Part shown: positions 5,194 through 5,846 of the stretch, piece after piece
Layout of the letters: every line of letters begins with the position of its first letter
Numbering within the stretch: position 1 is the first letter of the stretch
Source of the DNA: an uncultured Pseudomonadales bacterium
GTDB taxonomy: Bacteria; Pseudomonadota; Gammaproteobacteria; Pseudomonadales; IMCC2047
NCBI GenBank assembly: GCA_947258895.1
Contig: CAMYKE010000110.1
Coordinates: 1-5,846, forward strand
DNA length: 5,846 nt
Reading direction: 5' to 3'
Notes under the pieces: model-generated
The model's database searches: none
Told to the model about the DNA's origin: nothing
The model's input: only the letters and a program-made list of their open reading frames with translations
Position numbers and translations under genes: made by a program

Positions 5194-5846
5194 TCAGTGG
5201 TGGCGCTTGGCGACACCAGGCAGTCGGATTACGAACAGGGCTCCGCCAAGGGCTGAGCTCTGCGTGTGCAGGCTGCCGCCGTAAGCGCTGATAATTTCCG
5301 ACACAATGGCAAGGCCCAGGCCCTGCCCCAGATTCGCACTGTCCGCGCGGGCGCCGCGCTGCAGGATCTCCTGTTCACAGCCCTTGGGAATGCCATCGCC
5401 ATCGTCGCCAATGGTGATTCGCAGCCAATCCCGATCATGCTCGACCGCCAGCCCCGCTGTGACCTCGATCCGTGTACGGCAGTACTTGAGCGAATTTTCC
5501 AGAACGCTGCCGAACAGATCCTGCAGGTCCCGCTCCTCTCCGTGAAACACAGCGGAGGGCGATATGCTACTGGTGTCGACGACCAGCTCTCCAGCGCCCT
5601 CGGCTGCGGCACTGCGCCGCGGCAAACGGCGGTAGGCATCCACGATTCGCTGCAGTACGGGCTGCACCGCGACCGGTTTACCGAGGATATCCGCCCCGTG
5701 ACCGTCCAGACGGGCTTTGGCCAGTTCGCCCTCGACAATGCCCAACATGCGGGTGACCTGATCCTGGGTCATGGCTCTGAACTCCACGTCCGGGTCTTTG
5801 CTGTTGCGGATCAGCATCAGCGGGGTCTTGAGCACGTGAGTCAGGC
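5194..5846 (-). CDS. PhoQ-like sensor histidine kinase, C-terminal part (5' end outside window)
   Basis: Partial gene; 216 residues are visible. It carries the kinase core of a membrane two-component sensor, which autophosphorylates a histidine and passes the phosphate to a response regulator. The fragment opens with the H-box LTHVLKTPL, whose phospho-acceptor His is codon 5838-5836. The N-box ENSLKYC follows at about residue 116, then the G1 box DDGDGIP at about 147 and the G2 box GQGLGLA at about 173. The H-box, the ENSLKYC stretch and the segment around RGARADSANLGQG resemble Escherichia coli PhoQ (THSLKTPL, DNACKYC, RGQRVDTLRPGQG) more than generic kinases. The GTG at 5835 is an internal Val codon immediately after the catalytic His, not a start; the sensor domain, membrane helices and HAMP lie beyond the right edge. 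A cognate regulator gene would be expected just upstream, off the window. The ligand cannot be told from this part, so I give no symbol. Confident as a kinase, fairly confident of the PhoQ-like subgroup. Confidence 0.93.
   Translation of the reverse strand, partial: LTHVLKTPLMLIRNSKDPDVEFRAMTQDQVTRMLGIVEGELAKARLDGHGADILGKPVAVQPVLQRIVDAYRRLPRRSAAAEGAGELVVDTSSISPSAVFHGEERDLQDLFGSVLENSLKYCRTRIEVTAGLAVEHDRDWLRITIGDDGDGIPKGCEQEILQRGARADSANLGQGLGLAIVSEIISAYGGSLHTQSSALGGALFVIRLPGVAKRHH

Noticed and set aside
5833..5835. GTG at 5835 as start of the kinase gene
   Set aside because: The frame continues to the right edge with LTH before this Val. These residues belong to the H-box, so the gene starts outside the window.

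Overview
The window is a compact, GC-rich stretch (roughly 60% GC by eye) in which every gene I accept lies on the minus strand, so it reads from right to left. The PhoQ-like histidine kinase, outer-membrane-type lipoprotein, Sec-type signal peptides and TolQ/TolR-like proteins point to a Gram-negative, most likely gammaproteobacterial, chromosome. I cannot name the genus. I see no RNA genes, insertion sequences, CRISPR arrays or phage genes.

Layout in transcription order. (1) 5846-5194: the C-terminal half of a PhoQ-like sensor kinase, cut by the window edge just before its phospho-acceptor histidine. (2) 5193-5053: a 141-bp gap, the largest non-coding stretch, with a helically phased CTGAA direct repeat but no convincing sigma-70 promoter. 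(3) Six tightly packed genes from 5052 to the left edge: a 453-aa exported two-domain protein of unknown function (5052-3691); a membrane-anchored SLT-type lytic transglycosylase with a nine-unit Glu-X-Ala repeat linker (3680-2517); a 281-aa exported helical protein (2506-1661); a cysteine-rich lipoprotein (1633-1076); a MotA/TolQ/ExbB-family four-helix membrane protein (1079-411); and a TolR/ExbD/TonB-like single-pass protein with a proline-rich periplasmic arm (414 to beyond position 1). Junctions within the run are +10, +10, +27, -4 (GTGA) and -4 (ATGA) bases, typical of one translationally coupled operon.

Taken together, the operon encodes parts at every level of the envelope. There is a probable proton-driven stator pair in the inner membrane, a periplasm-spanning proline-rich arm, a peptidoglycan-cleaving enzyme tethered to the inner membrane, two exported proteins of unknown role and an outer-membrane lipoprotein. 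My inference is a Tol-Pal-like, proton-motive-force-driven envelope or peptidoglycan-remodelling machine that is not Tol-Pal, flagellar MotAB, ExbBD-TonB or Zorya as usually organised. The enzymatic and channel families are seen in the sequence; the idea that they form one machine rests on gene order and family knowledge only.
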